Of a stretch of DNA of 64,000 bases, positions 8,109 through 16,357 are shown piece after piece. The notes under the pieces are model-generated. The model was not told the origin of the DNA. It was given only the letters and a program-made list of their open reading frames with translations, and ran no database searches. The stretch comes from JAEZKC01 sp046546375. Its GTDB lineage: Bacteria > Fibrobacterota > Chitinivibrionia > Chitinivibrionales > Chitinispirillaceae. Position 1 is the stretch's first letter, and each line of letters begins with the position of its first letter. The stretch lies in NCBI GenBank assembly GCA_046546375.1, contig JBKGXV010000006.1, positions 1 to 64,000 on the forward strand. Direction: 5' to 3'. A program made the position numbers and the translations under genes.

Positions 8109-8894
8109 ATGAAGGGTATTGCCGCGGTGCTCGTTACCGCACTACTGGCCTTTTCGTTCGTTTCCTGCGATGTGAAGGCCAAAAATCAGAAAGTTGGCGA
8201 CCTCACCGATTCAGAAGATCAGGTGAGTTACATGGTGGGAAGAGATATCGGTAAGTCTCTCAAGGATCTGGACACTGACCTCAAAAGAGAAGTGGTTTTT
8301 GCCGCTATTGAAGAGGTCCTTGATGATCAACCCTCTCAGCTTTCCGATTCGGTGCTTTCCGAAGTAAGATCCGAATTCACCAAAAAGCTTCAATCCGAGA
8401 AAAAAGCCAAGCTTCAGAAGGATGTGAAGGAAAATAAAAAAGAGGGTGAGGAGTTTCTAAAGGCAAACAAGCAGATCCCCGGGGTCGAGGAGACCGAAAG
8501 CGGTCTTCAGTACCAGGTTCTCAAGGAAGGGACCGGCGCCACACCTACCAAAGAAGATCAGGTAAAGGTTCATTACCACGGTACTCTGATCGACGGAACA
8601 GTGTTCGACAGTTCTGTAAAAAGAGGCAAACCGGTTACGTTTCCGGTCGGCAGGGTGATCAAAGGCTGGACAGAGGCGCTTCAGATGATGAAGGTGGGCG
8701 GAAAGTACAAAATCTACGTACCGCCTGAACTTGCCTACGGTGAAAGAGGTCATCGTCCTCCTGTAGGGCCCAACATGACTCTCATTTTCGAAATCGAGCT
8801 TCTGGATGTTGTGGAAAACGAAAAGGCAGACAACGCCTCCGCAAAACAGAGCAAGAGTGCCGGAAAACCTGAACTGAAACTGAATACTAAATAA
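8109..8894 (+). CDS. FKBP-type peptidyl-prolyl isomerase, lipoprotein
   Basis: A 261-residue Mip/FkpA-like isomerase that speeds proline isomerisation during protein folding outside the cytoplasm. Residues 1-20 form a lipoprotein signal ending in FVSC, so it is probably membrane anchored. Residues about 35-130 are the helical FKBP_N dimerisation region, rich in Lys/Glu (SYMVGRDIGKSL start). The catalytic FKBP domain spans about 140-240, with VKVHYHGTLIDGTVFDSS, VIKGWTEALQMMKVG and PPELAYGERG. A charged tail follows. The start ATG at 8109 has AGAGGAG upstream; the upstream open frame lacks this. It is divergent from the ferritin-like gene and ended by a strong terminator. Confidence 0.93.
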   Translation: MKGIAAVLVTALLAFSFVSCDVKAKNQKVGDLTDSEDQVSYMVGRDIGKSLKDLDTDLKREVVFAAIEEVLDDQPSQLSDSVLSEVRSEFTKKLQSEKKAKLQKDVKENKKEGEEFLKANKQIPGVEETESGLQYQVLKEGTGATPTKEDQVKVHYHGTLIDGTVFDSSVKRGKPVTFPVGRVIKGWTEALQMMKVGGKYKIYVPPELAYGERGHRPPVGPNMTLIFEIELLDVVENEKADNASAKQSKSAGKPELKLNTK

Positions 8895-9169
8895 ATCTGT
8901 TCAGTATCAGTCTGACCAAAAAGCTGCAGGTATTTTGTATCTGCGGCTTTTCTTTTCCTAAATTAGCAGCGGACCTGCCGACGTTTCCACTGAATCACCT
9001 TCGGGGTATATTGAAACTCTGAACCAATGTACCTTATCGGTGAACGGTGAACACTGAACGTCCCTTCTATTTCCTTCATAAGCAGCGGACCGCTATTTAT
9101 ATTTTATATCTTCATGACCTCGTTTGGAGAATTCGGGGAAATCAAAACCAAAGTCAGAGCTGATATTTT
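8895..9169. other. 275-bp intergenic region with short direct repeats
   Basis: Apart from the terminator, the region holds an 11-bp direct repeat AGCAGCGGACC at 8965-8975 and 9081-9091, and a short degenerate tandem of GGTGAAC/GTGAAC at about 9040-9060. The promoter of the dnaE operon should be here; AT-rich candidates near 9095-9110 (TATTTATATTTTATAT) lack a matching -35 box. No gene is seen. Confidence 0.4.
8918..8955 (+). terminator. Intrinsic terminator of the FKBP gene
   Basis: A stem of about 14 bp with two wobble pairs (arms near 8919-8932 and 8938-8951, loop TTTTG) runs into a T-rich tail TTTTCTTTTCC. It is about 25 bp beyond the FKBP stop codon. Confidence 0.8.
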
Positions 9170-10993
9170 ATGGAACGTGTGAAAACGCCCGGGGCCCTGC
9201 ATTTTCAGGAATACGTAAAAATGCTTCCTCATCAGTGGGTTCTGGATCATCTGATTAAAAAGGAAGAGGGAACCAGAAGGATTCTGTCCTCTTCCATGGT
9301 AGAGGAAACGGCACGCAAGTTCATCTCCCGTGCTTCGCTTTCACAGAGCTTTCTGGAGCTCAGTCCGCAACTGCAGCTCAAGTGCTCCTTGGTCTATCTT
9401 ATGGGAGGGCGCGGACTCAACGCCGCGGAATTCGGCAGTATAGAAGATCCCCTGATAAAATCGTTTCTGGTGTTTGCAGCCAAAGACCAGTCGGGAACTG
9501 TGAAATATTTCGGTTTCGATGAATTTGAACCTTATCTGAGAGCCCATATGTCACAGGTCCTGGCTGATGCCGCCAAGGTAAAAGACAATGCCCGTATTCC
9601 TCCAGTTCTTCCCTGGAGACCCCTGAATGATTTGGCGGCGGTTTGTGGAATGGCATTTCAGAAGCAGCTTACAAGAAGCCGTACCGGTGGCCTTTCCCGC
9701 ACTGCGCTCAATCTCCTTAAAAAACTGATTCATGATGCAACTGTGACTGGCCGGAGCAGAAGTGGAGTGGGGGATACCGCAGCGGGTTTTCTCATAAGTT
9801 TTGCTCTAAAAAAAGCCTTTCTGACCGCGGAGGAGCCGGAATACAGCCTCAATGCGCACTGTTATGAAAGTTGGCGTTTGAAAACTCTCAAGGAGCAGCT
9901 GCGCAGTCTGAATGATTATGCGCTGGCCTTTTCCGGTTACCTGAGAGCTGATCTTCTCAAGGATTTGCTCTCCAGGTCCCGGGGCTACTGGTGTTCCCTT
10001 TCCTTTATTCCGGAATCGGACCGTAAAGGTTTTCTGGGCGCACTCAAAGCATTTCAGTTTCTGGGCTGGCTTGATTTAGGCAAAAGCGGTTCGGATGTCC
10101 GCTTTGCCGCGGTTCCCCGGACAGATGAGAGTCCGGAACACCTTTTTGCACAGCAGCATAAACCACCCATAATGGTGATGCCGGATTTCTCCACACTCCT
10201 GCCTCAGGAAAGTTCACCTGCGGAAATATTCAGCTATTACAGGCTGGGCACACTTTCTGATTTTGACAAGATATACAAGGGCGTGATCGACAAGGCTTCC
10301 ATCTGCAATGCTCTGAGCAGAGGGGTGGAACCGACGCTTCTCAGAGACTGGCTTGTGGAACGTCAAGCCCCCTCCAATGTGATCACCACTGTCCAGGAAT
10401 GGATCAGGGAATTCTCCCGACTTTATGTAAGCAGTAATTCCATCCTGGTTTCCGCAGACGAACGAGTCACTCTGCAGGTATCCTCTTTTGAACCTCTGCG
10501 TAAATATCTGGAACCTGTTTCGGCACACGCGGTTTTCAGAATCCATCCGGGAAGTGAACAGAAGGTGATGGATGTGCTGGCGAATCTCGGATTTGATCCC
10601 CGCACTCCGGGAGAGCAGAAAAAAACGGTGCATTGTGAGGAGAAATCCTCCGAAGTGCTTTTCCCCGAAATGGAATGGGAGCCGGTCACGGAAACCGCGG
10701 ATGTCAGCGAAGAGGCACAGCCTGCAATGCGGGGGACCAAATACGGAGCTGAGCTCAAGACTCTGGAACTCAATGAAATGGTCCATGTAATTGATTATGC
10801 CATTCTCACCGGTCAGAGAATAATTATCGATTACGAGGGAAGCCCCTACATAAAGCAGAATCTCTACACTATCCTACCTTTGAATATCCAGAAAGGGGTC
10901 GAGCCGATGATTGAAGCTGAAGTACCCCGTACCAGAACCAGAAAACAGTTTTATCTTCGCAAAATCACAAGGATCGGGGTTGTTTCGCAATGA
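9170..10993 (+). CDS. Helicase_C_3-type protein with C-terminal WYL-like domain
   Basis: A 607-residue protein with no helicase motor motifs. Residues about 331-440 resemble the Helicase_C_3 (XPB/Ssl2-like) domain: KPPIMVMPDFSTLLP, a YYRLGTLSDFDKI stretch, the helical SICNALSRGVEPTLLRDWL segment and ILVSADERVTLQV. The last 75 residues resemble a WYL domain (IDYAILTGQRIIIDYEG, a basic RTRTRKQFYLRKITRIG end). The N-terminal 320 residues are helical and not recognised. The stop overlaps the dnaE start in an ATGA arrangement, so the two are translationally coupled. A nucleic-acid-binding role tied to replication or repair is inference. The start ATG has only a weak ribosome binding site. Confidence 0.6.
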   Translation: MERVKTPGALHFQEYVKMLPHQWVLDHLIKKEEGTRRILSSSMVEETARKFISRASLSQSFLELSPQLQLKCSLVYLMGGRGLNAAEFGSIEDPLIKSFLVFAAKDQSGTVKYFGFDEFEPYLRAHMSQVLADAAKVKDNARIPPVLPWRPLNDLAAVCGMAFQKQLTRSRTGGLSRTALNLLKKLIHDATVTGRSRSGVGDTAAGFLISFALKKAFLTAEEPEYSLNAHCYESWRLKTLKEQLRSLNDYALAFSGYLRADLLKDLLSRSRGYWCSLSFIPESDRKGFLGALKAFQFLGWLDLGKSGSDVRFAAVPRTDESPEHLFAQQHKPPIMVMPDFSTLLPQESSPAEIFSYYRLGTLSDFDKIYKGVIDKASICNALSRGVEPTLLRDWLVERQAPSNVITTVQEWIREFSRLYVSSNSILVSADERVTLQVSSFEPLRKYLEPVSAHAVFRIHPGSEQKVMDVLANLGFDPRTPGEQKKTVHCEEKSSEVLFPEMEWEPVTETADVSEEAQPAMRGTKYGAELKTLELNEMVHVIDYAILTGQRIIIDYEGSPYIKQNLYTILPLNIQKGVEPMIEAEVPRTRTRKQFYLRKITRIGVVSQ

Positions 10994-13900
10994 GCTGCGG
11001 TTTCGTTTCTCTTCACAATCATACTGAATACAGTTTTCTTGACGGCGCAATAAGAATAAAGGATATGGTCAAGCGGGCAAAGGAGTTTGACATGCCCGCC
11101 CTGGCTATCACGGATCATGGCGGTCTTTTCGGTGCCGTGGAATTCTATGAAACCTGTATGGCGGAGGGTATCAAGCCTGTTCTGGGTTTTGAAGCATACG
11201 TTGCTCCCAAGTCAAGGCGTGAGAAAACTCTGCTCAAGGATGAGCGCAATTATTGCCATCTGATTCTTCTGGCAAAAGACAATACCGGCTGGAGAAATCT
11301 GATGCGCCTCTCAAGCATCGGCTACCAGGAGGGTTTCTACTACAAACCCCGTATCGATATGGAAGTGCTCCGCGAATGCAGCGAGGGACTGATCGGAACA
11401 TCGGCCTGCGTGGCCGGAGCGATTCCCCAGGCGATCGTGAACAAGGACATGGACAAGGCTCGGGCGCTTATCGAGGAACACGTCTCGATATTCGGAGAGG
11501 GAAATTTCTATCTTGAGCTTCAGAATCACGGCATTGACGATGAGATAATCGCCTCGGAGGGGTTGATAAAGCTCGGGAGGGAAATGGGGGTGCCTTTCAT
11601 AGTTGCCAATGATGCCCACTATCTCAACAGTGAAGATTCTCAGAGTCACGAAGTGCTTCTGTGCATTCAGACCCAGACCACAATGGATGATCCCAACCGC
11701 TACAGGTTCTCCTCTGACCAGATCTATTTCAAATCACCTCAGGAAATGGCCCAACTCTTTCCCGAAATCCCGGAGGCCATGTCCAACACTGTCGAGATAG
11801 CCGAGAGGTGCAATGTTTCCATTTTGGAAAAACCTCAATTGCCTCGTCCCGGGGTGCCCGCAGGTTTTGAAAAGCAGGAGGAGTATCTGGTGAGTCTGGC
11901 CAAAAACGGACTGAGGGAAAAATACTCCCATATCACTCCCGGGCTTGAGCAGAGACTTGAATATGAACTTGACATTATAAATTCAATGGGTTTTGCAGGA
12001 TACTTTCTCATAGTGCGGGATTTTGTTCTGGCTGCTCATGAAATGGGAGTCATGATCGGGTGCAGGGGGTCGGCGGCCGGAAGTCTGGTGGCCTACGTTA
12101 CCGGAATCACCAGCGTGGATCCTATCAAGTTCGATCTGATTTTCGAACGTTTTCTCAATCCCGAGCGAGTTTCCATGCCCGATGCCGATATCGACTTTGC
12201 AGATCGGGACCGCTACAAGGTGATCGATTATGTCATAGACAAATACGGAAGGGAAGCTGTCTGCCAGATTATAAACTTCGGGCGGATGAAAGCCAAGATG
12301 GTGGTGAAGGATGTGGCCAGGGCCATGGGGGTTTCGGTGGCCGAGTCCAATCGTCTTTCCGCCATGGTCACGGAGAAGAATCTGGAGAAGTCCAGAGCGG
12401 CAAACGGCGAGCTTGACAAAGCTGTAGAGAGCAACAGTCAGTATAAGGAGCTCTTCCGGCACGCTTCTGTGCTGGAGGGACTGGCCCGTCAGGCGGGAAT
12501 GCATGCGGGAGGGGTTATAATTGCTCCCGGAGAGGTGGTCAAGTGGGCTCCGCTTTTCAAACAGCCCGGCTCCGATATAGTGATGACCCAGTTCGATATG
12601 AACTTCGTGGAGAAAGTCGGACTGATCAAGATGGATTTTCTGGGGCTGAGAACTCTGACAGTGCTTCAGGAAGCGTTGCGTCTGATAAGAAAATATCACG
12701 GCAGGCATATTGATTTGTGGAAACTCGAGGACGGGGATCAGGAGACCTACGAACTGTTCGGAAGAGGGGAAACCACCGGAGTCTTCCAGTTTGAATCCCA
12801 GGGAATGCAGGACTATCTGCGAAAGCTCAAGCCCACTTGTATAGAGGATCTCATCGCCATGGCGGCCCTTTACCGTCCGGGGCCCATGGCCAATATCGAC
12901 ACGTTTATCCGTCGTAAACACGGCAAGGAAAAAATCGAATATCTTCATCCCATGCTTGAGGAAATTCTGGATGTGACCTACGGGGTTATCATCTATCAGG
13001 AGCAGGTGATGCGTATCGCTCAGAACATGGGCGGGTTCACTCTCGGGCAGGCCGATATTCTGCGAAAGGCCATGGGTAAGAAGAAAATCGAAGTTATGGA
13101 CAAGATGGGGGCCAAATTTGTCGAGGGTGCCGAAAAGCAGGGCATCAGCAAGAAAATCGCACAGGATGTGTTCGAATTGATGAAGAAGTTCGCCGAGTAT
13201 GGATTCAACAAAGCACACGCCACTGTCTATGCTCACGTCTCCTATCAGGCTGCCTATCTTAAAGCACACTACCCTCTGGAGTACATGACCGCCAACCTGA
13301 CTTCATGGCTGGGCAATACCGACAACTTTCTGGTGATGAAAAACGAGGCGGAACGAATGGGAATCAGAATTCTGCCCCCCGATGTCAATGTAAGCGAGGA
13401 TGAATGCAGTATCGACAACGGCTGCATCAGGCTGGGGATGGGGGCTATCAAAAACGTGGGCAAGGGGGCGGCCTCGATTATATCAACCAGAGAGGAATCC
13501 GGGCGTTTCAGTACCATTTTCGACATGTGTAAATCTGTGGATGTGAGGCAGGTCGGGAAAAAATGCCTGGAGTCTCTGGTGAGTGCGGGGGCTCTTGACA
13601 GTCTGGAGGGAACGAGGGCTCAGCTTCACGAGGCCATTGACAAAGCAGTGGAATACGGAGCCAGTTTTCAGAAAGACCGCATCTCGGGGCAGGTGAACCT
13701 TTTTGAGAATCTTCTTTCCGCTTCTCAAAGCGAATCCCCCCAAACGGCCACCCTTCCCGCTCCGCCGCTTCCGGATGTCCCTCCCTGGGCCTACAACCAC
13801 CTGCTGCAGAAGGAAAAGGAGATACTGGGGTTTTATATCAGCGGCCACCCACTGGATCGTTTCAGGGATGAAATCGGAGGCTTCTGCACCATGGACCTCA

Positions 13901-14442
13901 GCCCGGAGAGCTTTGAGGATGTAAAAGATGGCGCGGCGGTCACGGTGGGGGGAATGATCACTTCTTTTAAACCCTATACCCAGAAAGACGGTCGGCAGAT
14001 GGGCTTTCTGCAGCTTGAATCCTTTGAGGGGAGTGTGGAACTGCTGGCCTTCGGTGATGCGTTCGAGAAATTCAGGCATCTGCTGGCGGTGGATTCTATG
14101 ATACTGGTTCATGGAAATCTGAGCAAGAGAGGGGATGACAAACCCAAGCTGCGGGTTGAGAACTGTATGGCTCTTTCCGAAGCGAGGGAGAAACTCACCC
14201 GAAGTGTTCATGTGAAGATCGCCTCCCAGGGGCTTGAAAATGAGTTCATTCAGGGAATACATACCAAATGCAGCAGCAGTCAGGGGAACTGTGCGCTGAT
14301 CATTCATCTAATTACTGGCAATCAGAATCAATACAGGATAAGAGCCCGCAATGTCACGGTTGCCCCCACTGTGGATATGCTCCAGGGGCTGCGGGAACAG
14401 TTGGGAAAGGAAAACGTATGGATAGCCAAAACGGCATCGTGA
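10990..14442 (+). CDS. dnaE: DNA polymerase III alpha subunit
   Basis: The catalytic subunit of the replicative polymerase, 1150 residues, normal for DnaE1. The N-terminal PHP domain starts with FVSLHNHTEYSFLDGA and ITDHGGLFGAVEFY. The palm catalytic aspartates are in PDADIDFADRDR (about residue 397), followed by GRMKAKMVVKDVARAMG. The fingers and tau-binding regions carry YRPGPMANIDTFIRRKHG and MRKAMGKKK-like sequence (DILRKAMGKKK). A C-terminal OB fold begins near VTVGGMITSFKPYTQKDG. It overlaps the preceding gene by 4 bp and the following plsC by 25 bp, so the three form one operon. Confidence 0.98.
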   Translation: MSCGFVSLHNHTEYSFLDGAIRIKDMVKRAKEFDMPALAITDHGGLFGAVEFYETCMAEGIKPVLGFEAYVAPKSRREKTLLKDERNYCHLILLAKDNTGWRNLMRLSSIGYQEGFYYKPRIDMEVLRECSEGLIGTSACVAGAIPQAIVNKDMDKARALIEEHVSIFGEGNFYLELQNHGIDDEIIASEGLIKLGREMGVPFIVANDAHYLNSEDSQSHEVLLCIQTQTTMDDPNRYRFSSDQIYFKSPQEMAQLFPEIPEAMSNTVEIAERCNVSILEKPQLPRPGVPAGFEKQEEYLVSLAKNGLREKYSHITPGLEQRLEYELDIINSMGFAGYFLIVRDFVLAAHEMGVMIGCRGSAAGSLVAYVTGITSVDPIKFDLIFERFLNPERVSMPDADIDFADRDRYKVIDYVIDKYGREAVCQIINFGRMKAKMVVKDVARAMGVSVAESNRLSAMVTEKNLEKSRAANGELDKAVESNSQYKELFRHASVLEGLARQAGMHAGGVIIAPGEVVKWAPLFKQPGSDIVMTQFDMNFVEKVGLIKMDFLGLRTLTVLQEALRLIRKYHGRHIDLWKLEDGDQETYELFGRGETTGVFQFESQGMQDYLRKLKPTCIEDLIAMAALYRPGPMANIDTFIRRKHGKEKIEYLHPMLEEILDVTYGVIIYQEQVMRIAQNMGGFTLGQADILRKAMGKKKIEVMDKMGAKFVEGAEKQGISKKIAQDVFELMKKFAEYGFNKAHATVYAHVSYQAAYLKAHYPLEYMTANLTSWLGNTDNFLVMKNEAERMGIRILPPDVNVSEDECSIDNGCIRLGMGAIKNVGKGAASIISTREESGRFSTIFDMCKSVDVRQVGKKCLESLVSAGALDSLEGTRAQLHEAIDKAVEYGASFQKDRISGQVNLFENLLSASQSESPQTATLPAPPLPDVPPWAYNHLLQKEKEILGFYISGHPLDRFRDEIGGFCTMDLSPESFEDVKDGAAVTVGGMITSFKPYTQKDGRQMGFLQLESFEGSVELLAFGDAFEKFRHLLAVDSMILVHGNLSKRGDDKPKLRVENCMALSEAREKLTRSVHVKIASQGLENEFIQGIHTKCSSSQGNCALIIHLITGNQNQYRIRARNVTVAPTVDMLQGLREQLGKENVWIAKTAS

Positions 14443-15179
14443 AGAGAAAAAGCAACATCGTGCACACCTGCATTTTCGTGATGTGGGTGGTGGTCAGTAC
14501 GGTAACCTATGCTGCATTGGCCAGCTTTCTGTGTCTCATTGACCGCAGAGCGGGCCGGAAGGTGGCCCGCTGGTGGAATCTTCATGTACTGGCGACGGGA
14601 GGGGTGAAGCTGAAGGTCAGGGGTAAGGAAAAACTGGACCCTTCAGAGCGATATGTGTTCATGGCGAATCACCAGAGCGCGCTCGATATTCCCATTCTCT
14701 ATGCGGGAATAGGCGAACAGCTCAGTTTCATTGCCAAAAAGGAACTGTTCATGATTCCTGTTTTCGGATGGGGCATGGCTGCGGTGGGTCATATATGGAT
14801 AGATCGTCAGAATGCCCGCAGGGCTCATGCTTCCATAGCGCGCGCCGTAAGAAGGCTGAAAAAAGAAAATGTCTCTCTCATTCTTTTTCCCGAAGGCACC
14901 CGCAGCAGAAACGGATTGGTGGGGGATTTCAAATCTGCAAGCTTCACACTCGCTCTGAAGGCGGGGGTCAGTCTTGTACCGGTGGGTATAAAGGGTGCCA
15001 TAGACCGACTGCCCAGAAACAGTTTCGGCATAATCCCCGGAGAAGTCGAGCTTGAGATCGGAGATCCTGTTTCCGCAGAAGAGCTTGAGGGTTACAATAA
15101 GAATGATCTGTGCCAGCGGGTGCGGCTGGAGATAAAAGAGATGGTCGAGGAGAGGAAAGTAGCTGATGTGGAGGTATAA
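14418..15179 (+). CDS. plsC: 1-acyl-sn-glycerol-3-phosphate acyltransferase
   Basis: PlsC-type membrane acyltransferase that makes phosphatidic acid from lysophosphatidic acid. The 253-residue protein has one N-terminal membrane helix (about 16-38), the NHQSALD block (H85, D90) carrying the H-x4-D catalytic pair, and FPEGTRS (157-163) for glycerophosphate binding. The start ATG at 14418 has GGAAAGG just upstream and lies inside the last codons of dnaE; longer in-frame options upstream would overlap dnaE much more. It is the last gene of the dnaE operon and is followed by a bidirectional terminator. Confidence 0.93.
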   Translation: MDSQNGIVKRKSNIVHTCIFVMWVVVSTVTYAALASFLCLIDRRAGRKVARWWNLHVLATGGVKLKVRGKEKLDPSERYVFMANHQSALDIPILYAGIGEQLSFIAKKELFMIPVFGWGMAAVGHIWIDRQNARRAHASIARAVRRLKKENVSLILFPEGTRSRNGLVGDFKSASFTLALKAGVSLVPVGIKGAIDRLPRNSFGIIPGEVELEIGDPVSAEELEGYNKNDLCQRVRLEIKEMVEERKVADVEV

Positions 15180-15183
15180 AAAG

Positions 15184-15226
15184 AAAAAGAGCCCGGAGGC
15201 TCTTTTTCCCTCAGGCTTGCGCCTGA
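15184..15226. terminator. Bidirectional intrinsic terminator with second small hairpin
   Basis: Arms 15184-15193 and 15198-15207 form a 10-bp stem with an A-rich left and T-rich right side, so it works in either direction: for plsC on plus and for the long minus-strand block ending at 15409. A second hairpin, TCAGGC-TTGC-GCCTGA, follows at 15211-15226. Confidence 0.85.
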
Positions 15227-15408
15227 TACCCATCATCATCACACACATCTGCCATTTTCATGGCATTACACCTGCCTTTTAGTTAGAGCAACGCCTGTGC
15301 CAAAAGATGAAAACGCGTCTGTTTGCCTCAGAATCGGCACTTCAGCGTAAATAAACAGGAAAGTGCATTTCCGGTATTGTCGGAAAAATGGTACTTGATC
15401 GGTAATTT

Positions 15409-16092
15409 TTACCGAAAAGGGAATTTTTTCCTTGGCCCCGAGGGCTGTATGATCTCCCATTTCAGGCGCCGGGCGTATTCGCGGAGTTTGGAATCGGGGT
15501 TTACTGCCACAGGATGCTCCACCGCATTGAGCACATAGCGGTCCGAGAAAATATTGGCGTAAAGCCAGCTGCTGTCGCGGTTGAAACCGAAACGGTCTTT
15601 GAGTTCGCGCAGTACCTCCAGCTTCCCCATGCCATAAGGCAGGATTCCGCTTACTCTGCCGGTATAATAACCGTCTTTTCTCTCAAGGGTAGTTGCTTTG
15701 AAACCGCTGAATCCAAGGTGACGCACAAAACATCTTGCGATCACATCCAGTGTTCCGGTGAGCAGAATGAGGTGATCCCCCCGGCTTTTGTGCTTTTCTA
15801 TGATCTGCTGCATCTCAGGGAAAATGATGTCGTCTATCCGGGGCTCGAAATAGCGCCGGGCCACCTGATCCATCTTTTCCACCGATTTATGTCGCAGATA
15901 TCGTTTGTTGCCCCGCAGCATGTCATGGAGGTTTCCCCTGGCGCTCCATATGGCAACCACCATCTGAAGAATGTTGAGGAAATTAAGATTCCCGCTTTTG
16001 AGCATGTGGAAAAAGAAGGTTCCCTCTGCACTGGTGTGGGGTATAAGTGTGCCGTCCAGATCAAAAATAGCCGCTCTTTTTGACTCTGTCAA
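15409..16092 (-). CDS. HAD superfamily phosphatase, subfamily IB
   Basis: A 227-residue HAD-IB hydrolase (phosphoserine-phosphatase-like). Motif I is FDLDGTLI, motif II is the LLTGT segment, and a later SDRYVLNAV segment stands where motif IV (usually SDS..D) is expected. Subfamily IB proteins often act on lipid-linked or small-molecule phosphates. Start: a GTG at 16101 overlaps the AAGGAGG ribosome binding site itself, so the TTG at 16092, eight bases beyond GGAGG, is the better start. It is the last gene of a long minus-strand block and faces plsC across a shared terminator. Confidence 0.85.
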   Translation of the reverse strand: MTESKRAAIFDLDGTLIPHTSAEGTFFFHMLKSGNLNFLNILQMVVAIWSARGNLHDMLRGNKRYLRHKSVEKMDQVARRYFEPRIDDIIFPEMQQIIEKHKSRGDHLILLTGTLDVIARCFVRHLGFSGFKATTLERKDGYYTGRVSGILPYGMGKLEVLRELKDRFGFNRDSSWLYANIFSDRYVLNAVEHPVAVNPDSKLREYARRLKWEIIQPSGPRKKFPFR

Positions 16093-16357
16093 TTTAGCCA
16101 CCTCCTTGGAAACTGGTGCAGATAATCACCTCTTTCAAGAATCATACCACCCCCGGGGGGCGCTTTTGCCGGCTCCAGTTTTGAAGAATCCGACTGAAAA
16201 TGATACAATCCGTAAAAAAACCGTTTTTTCTTTGAAATGGCACAGGGTTTCACCTGCTCGGGGGACATACGTTTTGCAGCCCAAAAGTGGTGATGTCGAA
16301 TTTTGTGACCATGTTGTGATTACAAGATGAGTTATGAAGTCGTTGAGCAGGTTTTCT

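Noticed and set aside
11983..14307. Long open frames on the minus strand across dnaE (428 and 274 codons)
   Set aside because: They lie exactly opposite dnaE, have no recognisable protein features and no ribosome binding sites; they reflect codon bias of dnaE.
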